Notes: a model not told the origin generated them from the letters alone. 64,000 nt of DNA from Nostoc commune NIES-4072 (GCF_003113895.1 NZ_BDUD01000001.1:2269118-2333117); one strand, 5' to 3'; shown: positions 17,917-27,654, counted from the first letter of the stretch. Numbers and translations are program-made.

Positions 17917-18792
17917 TTACTCAGCACTTTTAAAGCTTTGCATCGCTTTTTGTAAGTCTTGATGAACAGATTTTGAAGCAGCTATTATCAATCCAGGCAT
18001 ACTATAGTTTTCACAAGTATGCAGTGGTGGTAAAGTCGAACCATCCAGAGTAGTTACAATCCAGCCAGCCTCTTTCGCAATAAAAGCAAGTCCAGCACTA
18101 TCAAGAAATTTACCCGATTTGATGACTGCTCCACTTAAATCGCCACTGAGAATACCATTGAGACTGGGAATTTCAATATCACTAGAGTAATCAGTTGCTA
18201 TATCAATGACTTTATATCGATCTTTTAGTAAATCTGCGATCGCATTCATTCCCCATCCCAACAAAATAGCAGGTTTGGCGGATGTTATCTGTAACGGCGC
18301 ACAGGCTTCTAAACTCATCTCTAGCGTCCCTTTAAAAGCACCTTCACCTCGGAGAGCGTAAAAATAAACATTTTGGGCAGGGGAAATAGCGATTACTGCT
18401 TCAAAGTCATCCGAATTTAGAATACCGAGAATAATTTGGTAATTAGAATGTCCATCCATGTAAAACTTCGTACCATCGATTGGGTCGAGCGTGACTAAAT
18501 AATCACCTTCTGAACCAAGATCGTTAGCGCGAAAATACTTAGTATTGTTAGAACTTTCATACTCTTCACCATAAAAGCGAATATCTGGGAAAGTGCCCAA
18601 TAGTACTACTTCTACCAGATTTTGAATAGCCACATCTGCATCAGTAAGTGCAGCACTAAAAAAGTTGTTTCCTTGTTCTTTGGCGGGAAGTGCAGCAATT
18701 TTTGGTTGCAGAAAACGGGCATAGGCTGCTGCTACTTTCAGATGGGGAAGTAAAGTCTCCAAAATCAGTCGAGTAGTAGGTGTTGTGGACAT
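17917..18792 (-). CDS. Inositol monophosphatase family phosphatase
   Basis: A 291-residue Mg-dependent phosphatase of the IMPase superfamily. Metal-binding motifs: GEEYES (about 75-80), LDPIDGTKFYMDG (about 101-113) and a late LDSAGLAFIAKEAGW (about 230-244) corresponding to WDxAAG with the first Trp changed to Leu. Members hydrolyse inositol phosphates, fructose-1,6-bisphosphate, histidinol phosphate or PAP; which applies here is unclear. It is the first gene of a probable operon with panE. Confidence 0.8.
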   Translation of the reverse strand: MSTTPTTRLILETLLPHLKVAAAYARFLQPKIAALPAKEQGNNFFSAALTDADVAIQNLVEVVLLGTFPDIRFYGEEYESSNNTKYFRANDLGSEGDYLVTLDPIDGTKFYMDGHSNYQIILGILNSDDFEAVIAISPAQNVYFYALRGEGAFKGTLEMSLEACAPLQITSAKPAILLGWGMNAIADLLKDRYKVIDIATDYSSDIEIPSLNGILSGDLSGAVIKSGKFLDSAGLAFIAKEAGWIVTTLDGSTLPPLHTCENYSMPGLIIAASKSVHQDLQKAMQSFKSAE

Positions 18793-19061
18793 TGCAGCAA
18801 ACTCCTTTCAGAAATCATCTACCGTTGGCAGGGCGATAGAATTCTATATCTAGACAAAATTACGGTATCATTTTGATGCAATGATACCACCGTTGTTATA
18901 TTACTCTAATCTGTGTGTCTGGTTAAGCTGCATTATCATTAAAGGTTTAGTTTCCACATTGAAAGACGTTGTTGATTCGGGTTAGCGATCGCCTAAAAAA
19001 GCGTAACCGTTCAGCAATACATAACCAAAAGTACTTGTACGTACATTGAACGATGAATATC

Positions 19062-19152
19062 AGACATCTCCAAAAATGAATTGTAGAGACGTAGCACTGC
19101 TACGTCTCTACAAGGGTTCTGAATAACGCATATTTAATTTCTAGAGATGTCT
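19062..19152. mobile_element. Palindromic miniature element with nested inverted repeats
   Basis: The outer ends AGACATCTC and GAGATGTCT are inverted repeats. Inside, 19081-19113 is a perfect palindrome of two 16-base arms around one base (TTGTAGAGACGTAGCA / TGCTACGTCTCTACAA). Non-coding, and probably a mobile repeat of this lineage. The rest of the 18793-19582 spacer contains a 12-bp hairpin and no gene. Confidence 0.65.
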
Positions 19153-19430
19153 AATATGAAGAATATGCAAAGATGTGTCTTTAAGCAAAGACATTGAAAT
19201 AAATCCGGTAGTATATAGTTAGTACAGAGTTATTTCGATGTTCTCTATTTTCAGGTTATCTGGAGGCAAACCGGGGATATCATAGCAGTGCAATAACTTA
19301 GTCCCGTATTTATCCCATAAACATTGTAACTTTTTCTTGAACACAAACTGTGCCGGATTTTGTTGGTAGATGTTTTTTCAGCTTACCTGCAAACAACACC
19401 AATTAGACAGCTAGGGGGTATAGGTGGCTG

Positions 19431-19458
19431 ATATGAGATTAAGTATTTAATCTCATAT
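19431..19458. repeat. Perfect 12-bp inverted repeat with 4-base loop
   Basis: ATATGAGATTAA and TTAATCTCATAT flank GTAT. It has no T-tract beyond it, so it is not a clear terminator; it may be an end of the decayed transposon just downstream. Confidence 0.6.
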
Positions 19459-19582
19459 TATACAATTAAGCTGCGTAACAGTTTAATACTCTTTCAACAC
19501 GATGCCTAAGTAGCCCTAAATTAGTGTTCAATAAAATTTTTGGCACATACATAGGGGAATTTACAGAATAAGAATTTGTATA

Positions 19583-19822
19583 GTGATAGATGAATTTATG
19601 CGTTGGGTGATGGATATGTTTCGGTGGATTGTCACTATTGTTCTTAGACCCTTGGAGAAAAAGGGTTTTGTCCATTTACCTAAGCGTTGGGTTGTTGAGC
19701 GTACTTTTGGCTGGCTTAATTGGTGTCGGCGTTTAAGCAAAGATTATGAACGACTGCCTGAAACTTCTGAGACATTCATCTATATTGCCATGATTCGTAT
19801 CATGGTTCGACGGTTGGCATAA
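19583..19822 (+). pseudogene. IS5-family transposase, C-terminal remnant
   Basis: Only the last ~79 residues survive. The phrases [33 protein letters not shown] and [17 protein letters not shown] match the C-terminal end of IS5-type DDE transposases, where the glutamate of VVERTF is the last catalytic acid. The N-terminal two thirds, with the two aspartates, are missing, so it cannot encode an active enzyme. No complete terminal inverted repeat was identified around it. Confidence 0.8.
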
Positions 19823-19984
19823 TTTTTGGCTCACTCTGACTTTTAAAACATCCTCTAAGAGAGTAATATACTGTTAATTTAACCATGTATGCTGTACGCC
19901 ACTCTTTCATCACTTGCTAGGACAGGCTTTATTAACGTTTGCTCATTTAATTTTGAAACCAACACTTATAAACAAAAGGAATAT

Positions 19985-20097
19985 GTTCATTCAATAAAAC
20001 TTAAGGTAGTATCTTTTATTGTTGTCACTGGAGGTATACTCTTTGCAAATCCTCTCGTAATCGCACAGACAACGCCTGTTAAGCTGTTCCACATTTG
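19985..20097 (+). pseudogene. Possible secreted-protein remnant (signal peptide only)
   Basis: The frame through here encodes KLKVVSFIVVTGGILFANP followed by LVIAQTTP, a convincing signal peptide with an A-Q cleavage region, but the frame stops six residues later, 49 bases before the dispersed repeat at 20146. No start codon sits at the expected place. It is read as the 5' stump of a lost gene, with low certainty. Confidence 0.3.
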
Positions 20098-20145
20098 AAT
20101 TGCATAAGTTGGGCAGGTTTTTCGACCCACCCCACAAGAGTTATG

Positions 20146-20289
20146 TTTAACGAACTTTGGGGGTTTAAGTCCCCAGCAAGATAGGCAGCACGTTTTGTAT
20201 CGGGGTCTAAATCCCCGTCACAAAACGTAATTGCGAATTGCGTTAGCGGAGCGGGGCGTTAGCCCATTGCGAATTGCGAATTGGTTTAA
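20146..20289. repeat. Dispersed repeat, copy 1, carrying a ~36-bp insertion
   Basis: From TTTAACGAACTTTGG through the GGGGTTTAAGTCCCC and CGGGGTCTAAATCCCCG hairpins, this matches 28378-28485 with a single substitution over the shared first ~94 bases. Copy 1 also contains an extra ~36 bases within its TTGCGAATTGCGAATTGG tail, itself made of GCGTTAGC-type short repeats. Confidence 0.8.
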
Positions 20290-20321
20290 TTACGCCTACC
20301 TACTTATTTTTTGGATCTTCC

Positions 20322-21302
<981 letters not shown>

Positions 21303-21753
21303 TGAAAATTTCCCAGCTATTAAGCCTTATGTGAACATCAGTATTAAAACAAATAACGACATGTTACCTAAATTACAGAAATCTGTCTTAGCTCTTTAGT
21401 AGTATTTTGAGCGTTTTAGCTACTGTTAGTTTTCTTTATAATTTCATTTGTATCTAAAGATGCAGTAATTGTTCACAGAGTCCACATAGGTGAGTTAATA
21501 GTTATGTATGCTCACTAAAATAGTGGATTAATAGCAGGTGGCATGGGTAAGGGCAGTAGATGAATGAGCCGTTTATCTGAAAAAAACGGTGGATGAAGTG
21601 ATACAAGAATTGCTCAATGAGCAGCCTGCTGGTGTTTAAAATTGTTAGTTGTTGAGTGGATAGCGCGCTGCACATCTTTTACAAAGGCAGCGCTTGCCTA
21701 TCCAGCATCCAGAATCAGTATCTTCTGTCCCCTATTCCACCAGCGAAACCCAA
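21303..21753. other. Spacer with a decayed coding tail
   Basis: Around 21570-21640 one frame reads KKTVDEVIQELLNEQPAGV then stop, preceded within a few codons by another stop. It looks like the end of a lost small gene, but is too short to name. The rest is AT-rich with no recognised feature. Confidence 0.3.
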
Positions 21754-22542
21754 ATGGCTAATAAAGAGCTAGAAACGCTCAAAAGACTAGCTTTTAAACA
21801 ATCTGAGCGCAGTCCGGAACAACCCTTGTCACCACTAGACTCGAACGCTAGCTTACCTAAAGAAAAGCCTAAGCGAAATATGAACTGGTGGTTTCTAAAG
21901 ATAGCATCTATAACAGGATTATTGTATTTACTCTTTATCGTACTTACTCCTACCCCACCTCCTCAAGAAAACCGTAGAATTGGAAATACGGAAGTTATTA
22001 TATTTAGTTTGATTTTACTGTTTAACTCAGGTTTGCTAGATAACATAGATGATATCTCAATTTCAGGTACGGGAATTGCGCTAAGGAGACTCAAGCAAGA
22101 AGTTAGGGATGATATCAATAAGTTGCAAGATGAGCAAATCGCCGAACTGAATACACAACAAAAGCGGATTGACTTGCTTCAGGAGCAACAATCAGCAACA
22201 TTGCAATTTTTAGTTAGATATCTGATTGATGGCAATGAACTTAAGCATCTAATTAAGCTTAATTCTCAAGAAGAATTTAATTTTAAATTTGATGATGAAT
22301 TAGCAATGGAACTGAAGCATCTTCGAGCTATGGGATTTATTAATAATTTTGTGGGCAAAGGAATTGAAAAAGTTCAACAAGATGGAGAAGGCGATTTAAA
22401 AAACTATTTTCATATTACGGAAGAAGGTAAATCGTATTTAGCTTTGAGAAAAACCTTAGGAATCAACGAAATTCCTGGACTGGGTGAAGATGGACGATGG
22501 CATCGAGATATTAGGGATTCAGGGAAAATGGGAAAATATTGA
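21754..22542 (+). CDS. Hypothetical membrane protein with coiled coil and C-terminal winged-helix-like domain
   Basis: About 262 residues from ATG 21754 (an in-frame TTG at 21694 with an AAAGG upstream would add 20). It has a Pro/Ser-rich cytoplasmic start, two hydrophobic helices (WWFLKIASITGLLYLLFIVL and EVIIFSLILLFNSGLL), a coiled coil rich in Gln/Glu (RLKQEVRDDINKLQDEQIAE region), and a C-terminal 90-residue domain ending in HITEEGKSYLALRKTLG, which resembles the wing of a winged-helix fold. No enzyme motif is visible and the family is not recognised. Confidence 0.65.
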   Translation: MANKELETLKRLAFKQSERSPEQPLSPLDSNASLPKEKPKRNMNWWFLKIASITGLLYLLFIVLTPTPPPQENRRIGNTEVIIFSLILLFNSGLLDNIDDISISGTGIALRRLKQEVRDDINKLQDEQIAELNTQQKRIDLLQEQQSATLQFLVRYLIDGNELKHLIKLNSQEEFNFKFDDELAMELKHLRAMGFINNFVGKGIEKVQQDGEGDLKNYFHITEEGKSYLALRKTLGINEIPGLGEDGRWHRDIRDSGKMGKY

Positions 22543-22576
22543 ACTAGAGAACTTTTAAAAAATAGTAAATTAAATG

Positions 22577-22670
22577 TAGCGGTTCTCGTTTATCTGAGGT
22601 ATGTCGGTAAGGATACGGCAGTGCCCTGCCTCTACACCTGGCGATATAATGTTATATGGGAACCGCTATA
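22577..22670. mobile_element. Miniature inverted-repeat element, AGCGGTTCYC family
   Basis: The ends TAGCGGTTCTC and GGGAACCGCTA are inverted repeats about 94 bp apart, with a short internal hairpin (GGCAGTGCCCTGCC). A shorter relative lies at 23457-23538. Non-coding. Confidence 0.55.
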
Positions 22671-22746
22671 TCTGCCTTAAAATAGCGTTGTTGCATGAAT
22701 GTGGAAAAATGGTAAGAGAAAGTAATTGAACAGTAACGCTTCATAA

Positions 22747-23160
22747 TTACCAATTACAAGAACCAACTAAGCTAGCCACTATCTCAACTAGTTCTTCAGG
22801 ATCAATGGGTTTAGATACATGAGTGTTAAAGCCACCTTCTAAAGCACGGATACGATCCTCACTATCAGCAAAGGCTGTTAAAGCAATAGCCGGGACTCTT
22901 CCACCATTTATTGGTTTGAGCGCACGGATTTTGCGGATAAGAGTGTAGCCATCCTCCCCAGGTAAACCAATATCAGAAATTAAAACATCGGGTTGCAATT
23001 CAGATAAAACTTTGCGTGCCGCATCTGCTGAGATCACTGCTATAACTTTTGCTCCATCCATTTCCAAGACAGTAGTGATGAAGAAGCGAGTATCATCATC
23101 ATCTTCAACTACCAGAATATCTAAACCAGCAAGAGTTCCAGAAGGTTCCATAAATGTCAT
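22747..23160 (-). CDS. Single-domain response regulator
   Basis: A 137-residue stand-alone receiver (CheY-like). Acidic pocket VVEDDDDTRF (about 16-25), phospho-acceptor Asp in LISDIGLPGEDGY (near 62), Thr in ALTAFAD (near 94) and the invariant Lys in SKPIDPEEL (near 115). There is no output domain, so it must signal by protein contact or relay phosphate. Its sequence is close to the receiver at the end of the hybrid kinase at 1001-3652 (same LISDIG, ALTA and SKP-DP phrasing), consistent with a detached receiver from the same family. No kinase is adjacent. Confidence 0.9.
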   Translation of the reverse strand: MTFMEPSGTLAGLDILVVEDDDDTRFFITTVLEMDGAKVIAVISADAARKVLSELQPDVLISDIGLPGEDGYTLIRKIRALKPINGGRVPAIALTAFADSEDRIRALEGGFNTHVSKPIDPEELVEIVASLVGSCNW

Positions 23161-23456
23161 TTTATTATAACTTTCTGTGACTTTTACCTGCTAATGATAA
23201 AATCAGGGCTTGAGAAACCCTCAAAATGACCTTTTTCAGATGCGGTGAAAAGTCAGAAGTATATAATCAACGGTAAAAAGAGGCAAGGGAGCAGGGGAAA
23301 AACTGAATATGGTTGAATTATGTAAAAGATTTATTAAGTATATAAATTAAAGCTTTCCCTTGTAAAGCAGTCTCTATATATGCATTATTTGCCAAAGAAA
23401 AAATTGAGATAAAACTCGTTTTATAATTCCTGATCAAACTATTAGTGATGATTTGA

Positions 23457-23538
23457 ATATAGTACTTCCCATTTAGATGTTATATAGTATTATATCACGA
23501 GGTGTAGGGTGTATCTCACGTAAACGAGAAGCGCTATA
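23457..23538. mobile_element. Shortened relative of the AGCGGTTCYC element
   Basis: The segment from TAGTACTTCCCAT to GTAAACGAGAAGCGCTA aligns with the reverse complement of 22577-22670 at both ends, lacking part of the interior. It stops five bases before the 23544-23697 element. Confidence 0.45.
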
Positions 23539-23543
23539 AATGC

Positions 23544-23697
23544 TATAGGATTACTATTTGATTTTTGAACGAAATTAAGTATTGTAGAGTGTGTTAGAAC
23601 GGAGTTCGTAACGCACTATGAACACGAGTTTGATGCCGTACTCTCTGTGCTAACACATCCTACGTATATTTTCTCCAAATCAAACCGGATTCCTATA
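23544..23697. mobile_element. ~150-bp miniature element, TA-target family, copy 1
   Basis: It runs from TATAGGATTACTATTTGATT to AAATCAAACCGGATTCCTATA; the ends are imperfect inverted repeats and TA sits at each junction. Its reverse complement at 61129-61281 differs at only a few positions over ~153 bases. Non-coding, and probably mobilised in trans by an IS630/mariner-type transposase (TA target), which is not present in the window. The rest of 23161-23914 holds purine-rich GGGAGCAGGGG-type tracts and no gene. Confidence 0.85.
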
Positions 23698-23914
23698 TAA
23701 CCTTTATAAATAGGGGAGCGGCGAGCAATAAGCAGGGGAAAAGGGGAAACTTTTTCCCCAGCAAAGCCCAACCTGCCCTAATTCCTCTTTTCCTTCCCCC
23801 TGGAAGAACTATCTCTTGCTGACAAGTCTTGTCTAGCATCAAGTTCATTGAAACTTTTATTCCTTCTCTTGGTTCAGTTTTTATTCAGTGTGTTTTCCTT
23901 TTCTTTTAGGTTTT

Positions 23915-24112
23915 TTACTCTTCATCTTTAGTCGGAAGAGAGCGAATTAATTCCCGAATTACATCGGTTGCTGGTCTGCCAGTGCTTGAGCAATATTTTT
24001 CTAATTTCTCAGCCTCACCTGATGTGAGATTGATTGTAAGTCGTTTAACAGCCCATTTCTTATTCATAATATTAGACAAGTTCGATTCAACTACTTCTCT
24101 AATATCAATCAC
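23915..24112 (-). CDS. Small ribbon-helix-helix protein, antitoxin-like
   Basis: 65 residues (50 if the internal ATG at 24067 is used). The core KRLTINLTSGEAEKLEKY then STGRPATDVIRELIRSL matches the ribbon-helix-helix fold: a short beta strand, then two helices separated by a Gly/Pro turn. Such proteins are DNA-binding repressors or antitoxins that act as dimers. No toxin reading frame was found next to it on either side, so the partner is lost, distant or never existed. Confidence 0.65.
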   Translation of the reverse strand: MIDIREVVESNLSNIMNKKWAVKRLTINLTSGEAEKLEKYCSSTGRPATDVIRELIRSLPTKDEE

Positions 24113-24379
24113 TTAATCTGTTATTACATGGGTATTATTTAGGAATTTTAATTCAAGAAATGATGAAGCAAACTAATATGTTTTTCCAAAAAATAGTCAA
24201 GATGTAAAGTCTATTTTGGAATATAAAGTTTAACTCCCTTAAAAGTAGTAAATATAAAGTCAGTATAAAGAAAGTATAAAAAGTCTAAATTAGACTAAGT
24301 AATTGGCTCAAATATCTGCTAGTTCATATCAGAAGCCCAACTACAGTACTACATTGGAGATATTAAGGCAATTGAGGAA

Positions 24380-24409
24380 GCGATGCCTACGGCGGGCTGC
24401 GCCTACGCT
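24380..24409. repeat. Dispersed short palindromic repeat (GCGATGCCTACGGCGGGC type)
   Basis: A 30-base repeat ending near GCGCCTACGCT. The same sequence or its complement occurs at 25745-25773, 30717-30746, 40248-40277 (inside miaE) and, degenerately, near 43263-43290. Confidence 0.75.
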
Positions 24410-24480
24410 ATTAAACTAGACAACTACATTTTGTCTCATTTACTCACCCTTTTGGCTTTGAGTAAAGAACAGTAGCATTG

Positions 24481-24630
24481 TCATAACGGGCTATTTGCTG
24501 TGGCGTAACGCTCTTTTAACAAACTTTCTAGTAATGACGGACGTAAACATAGATATACTAATGGCCCAAATAAGGGAAAAAGAGCAACTACCCAAAAAAC
24601 ACGTATATCCTTGATTCCTCGGCGTGCCAT
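24481..24630 (-). CDS. Small hydrophobic protein, truncated PLDc_N-like or DUF
   Basis: 49 residues from ATG 24630: an amphipathic start MARRGIKDIR, one membrane helix (VFWVVALFPLFGPLVYLCL) and a polar tail beginning RPSLLESLLKE. The order DDMARRGIKD-helix-GPLVYLCLRP resembles small cyanobacterial inner-membrane proteins related to the PLDc_N group. The frame stays open upstream for eight more codons (ending KLFDDD), and a one-base shift would join it to ATG AAT AAT CAT near 24683, so this may be the 3' part of a frameshifted gene. Function unknown. Confidence 0.45.
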   Translation of the reverse strand: MARRGIKDIRVFWVVALFPLFGPLVYLCLRPSLLESLLKERYATANSPL

Positions 24631-25097
24631 ATCATCATCAAATAATTTTCTGTAATAAAATCACTAATAAATTTTTATGATTATTCATTTCTTAACCTTT
24701 TTAATTTAGCTGTTTAAATAAGCTACTTTCATGCCTCTTGAGAGAGAATCATTTTATACTGATCTTCTACTTCAGATATACAGCAATTTTCTTTTAGATA
24801 AAGTATAAAACTCCGGATTTTGAGACAGTTCTTGCTGGAGGCAGAAGATAAAAGCTATTACAATCGCTGCAAAATGCAAAAAACTCCTGACAGGACAGAT
24901 ATTTTGGCAGATATAGTGTGAGTATGCCTCTTAACATAGTCATATAGGAATATGCTTTACCGCTCTCATCTCAGCAATTAGATAGTTTAAAATACGGTTT
25001 TTAATGATTTAATATCATTAGTGGATTTGCAATTAAATGCAAATCTATTCTCACAAGAGTACCTAGTCCTTTTTGCAAGTCTAACTAGCAATTAAAA
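24631..25097. other. Spacer, no gene seen
   Basis: AT-rich DNA between the small minus-strand gene and the plus-strand gene at 25098. Several in-frame stops in all frames; no repeat family recognised. Confidence 0.4.
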
Positions 25098-25388
25098 ATG
25101 ACGCAAAATACATTGGTTGATAAAACCTTCCGCGACAACGAAGGTAACATTGTTGTGGCTCAGGCGCCAAATCTACCGCTTATTATTTGGATAGTAACTA
25201 GTTTACTAACTCTAGTTTTTCCAAGCGGCAAAATCAATACATTATTAGACCTAGTAGCTTATGGCTCTTTGTTTACTTGGGCGTGGCTGGAATTATTTCA
25301 AGGTGTTAATTATTTTCGGAGAGCGCTAGGTTTTGTTGTACTTGTTGGCCTTATCGGTTTCAAACTTCAGTATTTTAGTATTAATTAA
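25098..25388 (+). CDS. Small conserved membrane protein
   Basis: A 96-residue protein with a polar N-terminus (to about residue 27) and two or three transmembrane helices: LPLIIWIVTSLLTLVF, LLDLVAYGSLFTWAWLELF and a C-terminal ALGFVVLVGLIGFKL. The middle phrase TWAWLELFQGVNYFRRALG is distinctive and looks conserved rather than random. No function can be assigned. It stands alone in a repeat-rich region. Confidence 0.6.
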   Translation: MTQNTLVDKTFRDNEGNIVVAQAPNLPLIIWIVTSLLTLVFPSGKINTLLDLVAYGSLFTWAWLELFQGVNYFRRALGFVVLVGLIGFKLQYFSIN

Positions 25389-25815
25389 GACTAAGTGATT
25401 AAGCAAAATTATTTAGATATTTTTGACGAGAACTCCCATGCTTGATTCGCATTGAGTGGAAACGGCAAATAACATGGAAACGCAGCTAAAGTCTGTCGAT
25501 TTTTCTGGTGTGTAGGTTTGCTAGGTAGCTACCCTGAAAGCTCCTAGCCAGCAGAATCAATTTTATCTCAAATAAGCTTGACGTAGAGATGTAAACAAGA
25601 TACTCCTATGTCAACATGATTTAGAATTCATAATTTAAAGAGCGTCTGAGATGCTGAATTCTCCACGCTCTTTAACGAAGGTAGTGCTAGATAGATTTAT
25701 TGGTAAGCTGAGATAGTAGCGATTTCCAATAACAGGCATGAATTGCGTAGGCGTAGCCCGTCGTAGACATCGCTACTTGAGCAGTTCAGCAAGCAGAATC
25801 TAGCATAGGGCGACA
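25389..25815. other. Spacer with one dispersed palindrome
   Basis: No coding frame. The palindromic repeat GCGTAGGCGTAGCCCGTCGT lies at 25745-25773. Nothing else recognised. Confidence 0.5.
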
Positions 25816-26616
25816 ATGCAAAAACTTCTTTTTAATGACAGAGATAGATTTAGAGCGCAGGCCCTATTCCTTGGTAAAAAGATTAACTTACAGAACTTGG
25901 AGAATTACATTTGCTTGGCGACTATGCCAGTAATAGTTTCAGTTGGTGAACACGGCTGTGCAGTACTGCTGAACTATGGTGCAGTTGTCCTGTTTAACCT
26001 TGAGCCAGTGGAAAAGGTAGCCTTCTTGACCAAATTATCCTCTCAAGTTAGCGGCTCTTTTGCCAACCCAGAAACAGAAGAGGTGGAAATTCATCTCAAC
26101 GTAGCACAGAGTGAGCGAGTTAAAGAAGGAAAAATTTCGCTGCATGAATTTAGCGTAGAACGCTTGCAGATAGTGGCTGATATTCTCGCCAAGAGTGTTG
26201 TGCTGTCTCACTATGAAACTAGCCTAGCGGGTGTATTTGATCAAATTGAACCCTTTGCAGCTAGTCTCCAGCGTGAAAACAGGAGTAGACGCCAGAGCCG
26301 GGAATTACTGCGTCAACTTGGGACTACTTTATTAGTTCAACATAAGATTGTTGGTCAAGTAGAGATTATCGATAAGCCGGAGTTACTCTGGGAAGCTCCA
26401 CAGCTAGAAAACTTATATCTGCGCTTGGAGGACGAATACGAAATCCGTGAACGTCACCATGCTCTAGAACGCAAACTAGATTTAATTTCCCAAACTGCAC
26501 AAACTGTGCTGGAGTTCATGCAGCATAGCAGCAGCCAGCGAGTAGAGTGGTATGTGGTGATTCTGATTGTAGTAGAGATTCTTTTGTCACTATACGACAT
26601 CATTTTCAAAGGCTAA
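25816..26616 (+). CDS. RMD1/DUF155 family membrane-anchored protein
   Basis: A 266-residue member of the RMD1/YagE (DUF155) family. Opening strands KINLQNLENYICLATMPVIV and GAVVLFNLEP, a helical middle with VLSHYETSLAGVFDQIEPFA (about 136-155), then LEDEYEIRERHHALERKLDLI (about 210-230) and a single C-terminal transmembrane helix (WYVVILIVVEILLSLYDIIF). Eukaryotic relatives such as Rmd1/Rmd8 are organelle-membrane proteins; the bacterial role is undefined. The charged helix next to a C-terminal anchor suggests an inward-facing soluble domain. Confidence 0.8.
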   Translation: MQKLLFNDRDRFRAQALFLGKKINLQNLENYICLATMPVIVSVGEHGCAVLLNYGAVVLFNLEPVEKVAFLTKLSSQVSGSFANPETEEVEIHLNVAQSERVKEGKISLHEFSVERLQIVADILAKSVVLSHYETSLAGVFDQIEPFAASLQRENRSRRQSRELLRQLGTTLLVQHKIVGQVEIIDKPELLWEAPQLENLYLRLEDEYEIRERHHALERKLDLISQTAQTVLEFMQHSSSQRVEWYVVILIVVEILLSLYDIIFKG

Positions 26617-26797
26617 CGCTAAATTTGGAGAGCGTAAACCTATTGGAGTAATTGAAAACTGCTATATTCTATCAGACGATTTATAATCATCTGGGCTAGG
26701 TGCAAAATGTTAAGTAAAAACATTCTTCCCTACGAACGTGATAGAAAATACTTGTATGATTTATGATTTTTGACTCATAGTGTAAGGATTACAGATA

Positions 26798-27136
26798 ATG
26801 CACGTTCTCAAAAAACCCATCAAACCAGCCACTTATATATCGTTCCTCCACATTTACCAAACTACTTGGGGGACTGCTGGTGATATTTGTTTAATCCGTG
26901 AATCTGTAGCTAATGAAAGTACAGCAAAGTTTATCGGTCACAAAATCCAACTAGCAATTCCAAGAGGGTTGGAGCGCGATCGCATCGCTAATTGTCCAAT
27001 AATCAAAGTTGCAGGTAATGTCGGTGACGGACATCCTAAAGAGCATCCGTTGGAATGGGAGGCTTATGAAGGTGTAAATCCAGAAATAGCTCTAGCGGCT
27101 CTCAAACCTTGGGGCTTCAAGTTAATTGAGCTTTAA
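26798..27136 (+). CDS. Hypothetical protein
   Basis: A 112-residue soluble protein, not recognised. The start ATG has AAGGA about 10 bases upstream. Composition is balanced, with no signal peptide or membrane helix; phrases such as GHKIQLAIPRGLERDRIANC and GDGHPKEHPLEWEAYEG look structured. One HIP1-type GCGATCGC lies in the coding sequence, as in native genes of this genome. Confidence 0.55.
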   Translation: MHVLKKPIKPATYISFLHIYQTTWGTAGDICLIRESVANESTAKFIGHKIQLAIPRGLERDRIANCPIIKVAGNVGDGHPKEHPLEWEAYEGVNPEIALAALKPWGFKLIEL

Positions 27137-27303
27137 TGCGGCAATCTGACAAGCTCAACTCGCTTTCGTTCTTCTAAAACTATTTTTTTCCCTAGCGCCA
27201 TCAGACACTGGCTCAAATGGAAAAATTCATCTAATAGACATAGGAGTGAAATTAATTATGCGTTTCCCGAAATCTTTGATAGGCATAATTCATAAATTGT
27301 GCC

Positions 27304-27471
27304 TACGTGATTTTCACTCCTACGTCTAATGTACTAAACCAGGTTTCTAAATCCGCTTGAGCCTGAAAATCCAACAATGCTTCACCGAGATTTTCTAATT
27401 GTTCTAAGGAGAGAGTTTCAATACGGTCTAGCAGCTCTTGGGGTAATTCTCCCACCCGTCGAGTCAATAGT
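27304..27471 (-). pseudogene. Remnant of a DUF4351 C-terminal domain (Rpn-type nuclease family)
   Basis: An uninterrupted minus-strand frame of ~55 codons without a start encodes LLTRRVGELPQELLDRIETL then SLEQLENLGEALLDFQAQ and ADLETWF, the DUF4351 helical hairpin found at the C-terminus of Rpn/PD-(D/E)XK transposase-like nucleases. A stop codon lies directly upstream and the nuclease domain is absent. It is the 3' scar of a lost gene. Confidence 0.65.
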
Positions 27472-27548
27472 TAATCTCAAGGGTCAGTAGTGGTTTTTCA
27501 AGTTTTGGCTATTATTTGCGTAAGTCCTGTTGTTGATTTAATAAAAAT

Positions 27549-27654
27549 CTCACTTTTCACGTCATGTAGAAAAGTTAATGCTAAACCTAAACTCTGAGCA
27601 AGCGTCCTTACTAAGGAATATAAGCGAGGTTTTCTATATGACATGAAAAGTCAG
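27549..27654. mobile_element. ~106-bp miniature inverted-repeat element
   Basis: The ends CTCACTTTTCACGTCATGTA and, on the other strand, CTGACTTTTCATGTCATATA are imperfect inverted repeats of ~25 bases. The interior has a small GTCCTTACTAAGGA dyad. No second copy was seen and no clear target duplication. A TTGCGTAAGTCCT fragment of the 93-bp family sits just upstream near 27517. Confidence 0.5.

Noticed and set aside
21570..21640. Short coding-like tail KKTVDEVIQELLNEQPAGV
   Set aside because: Only about 20 codons survive between stops; it looks like a gene remnant but cannot be assigned to a family.
23161..24480. Toxin partner for the ribbon-helix-helix protein
   Set aside because: Neither flank contains an open frame of plausible toxin length with a recognisable fold.
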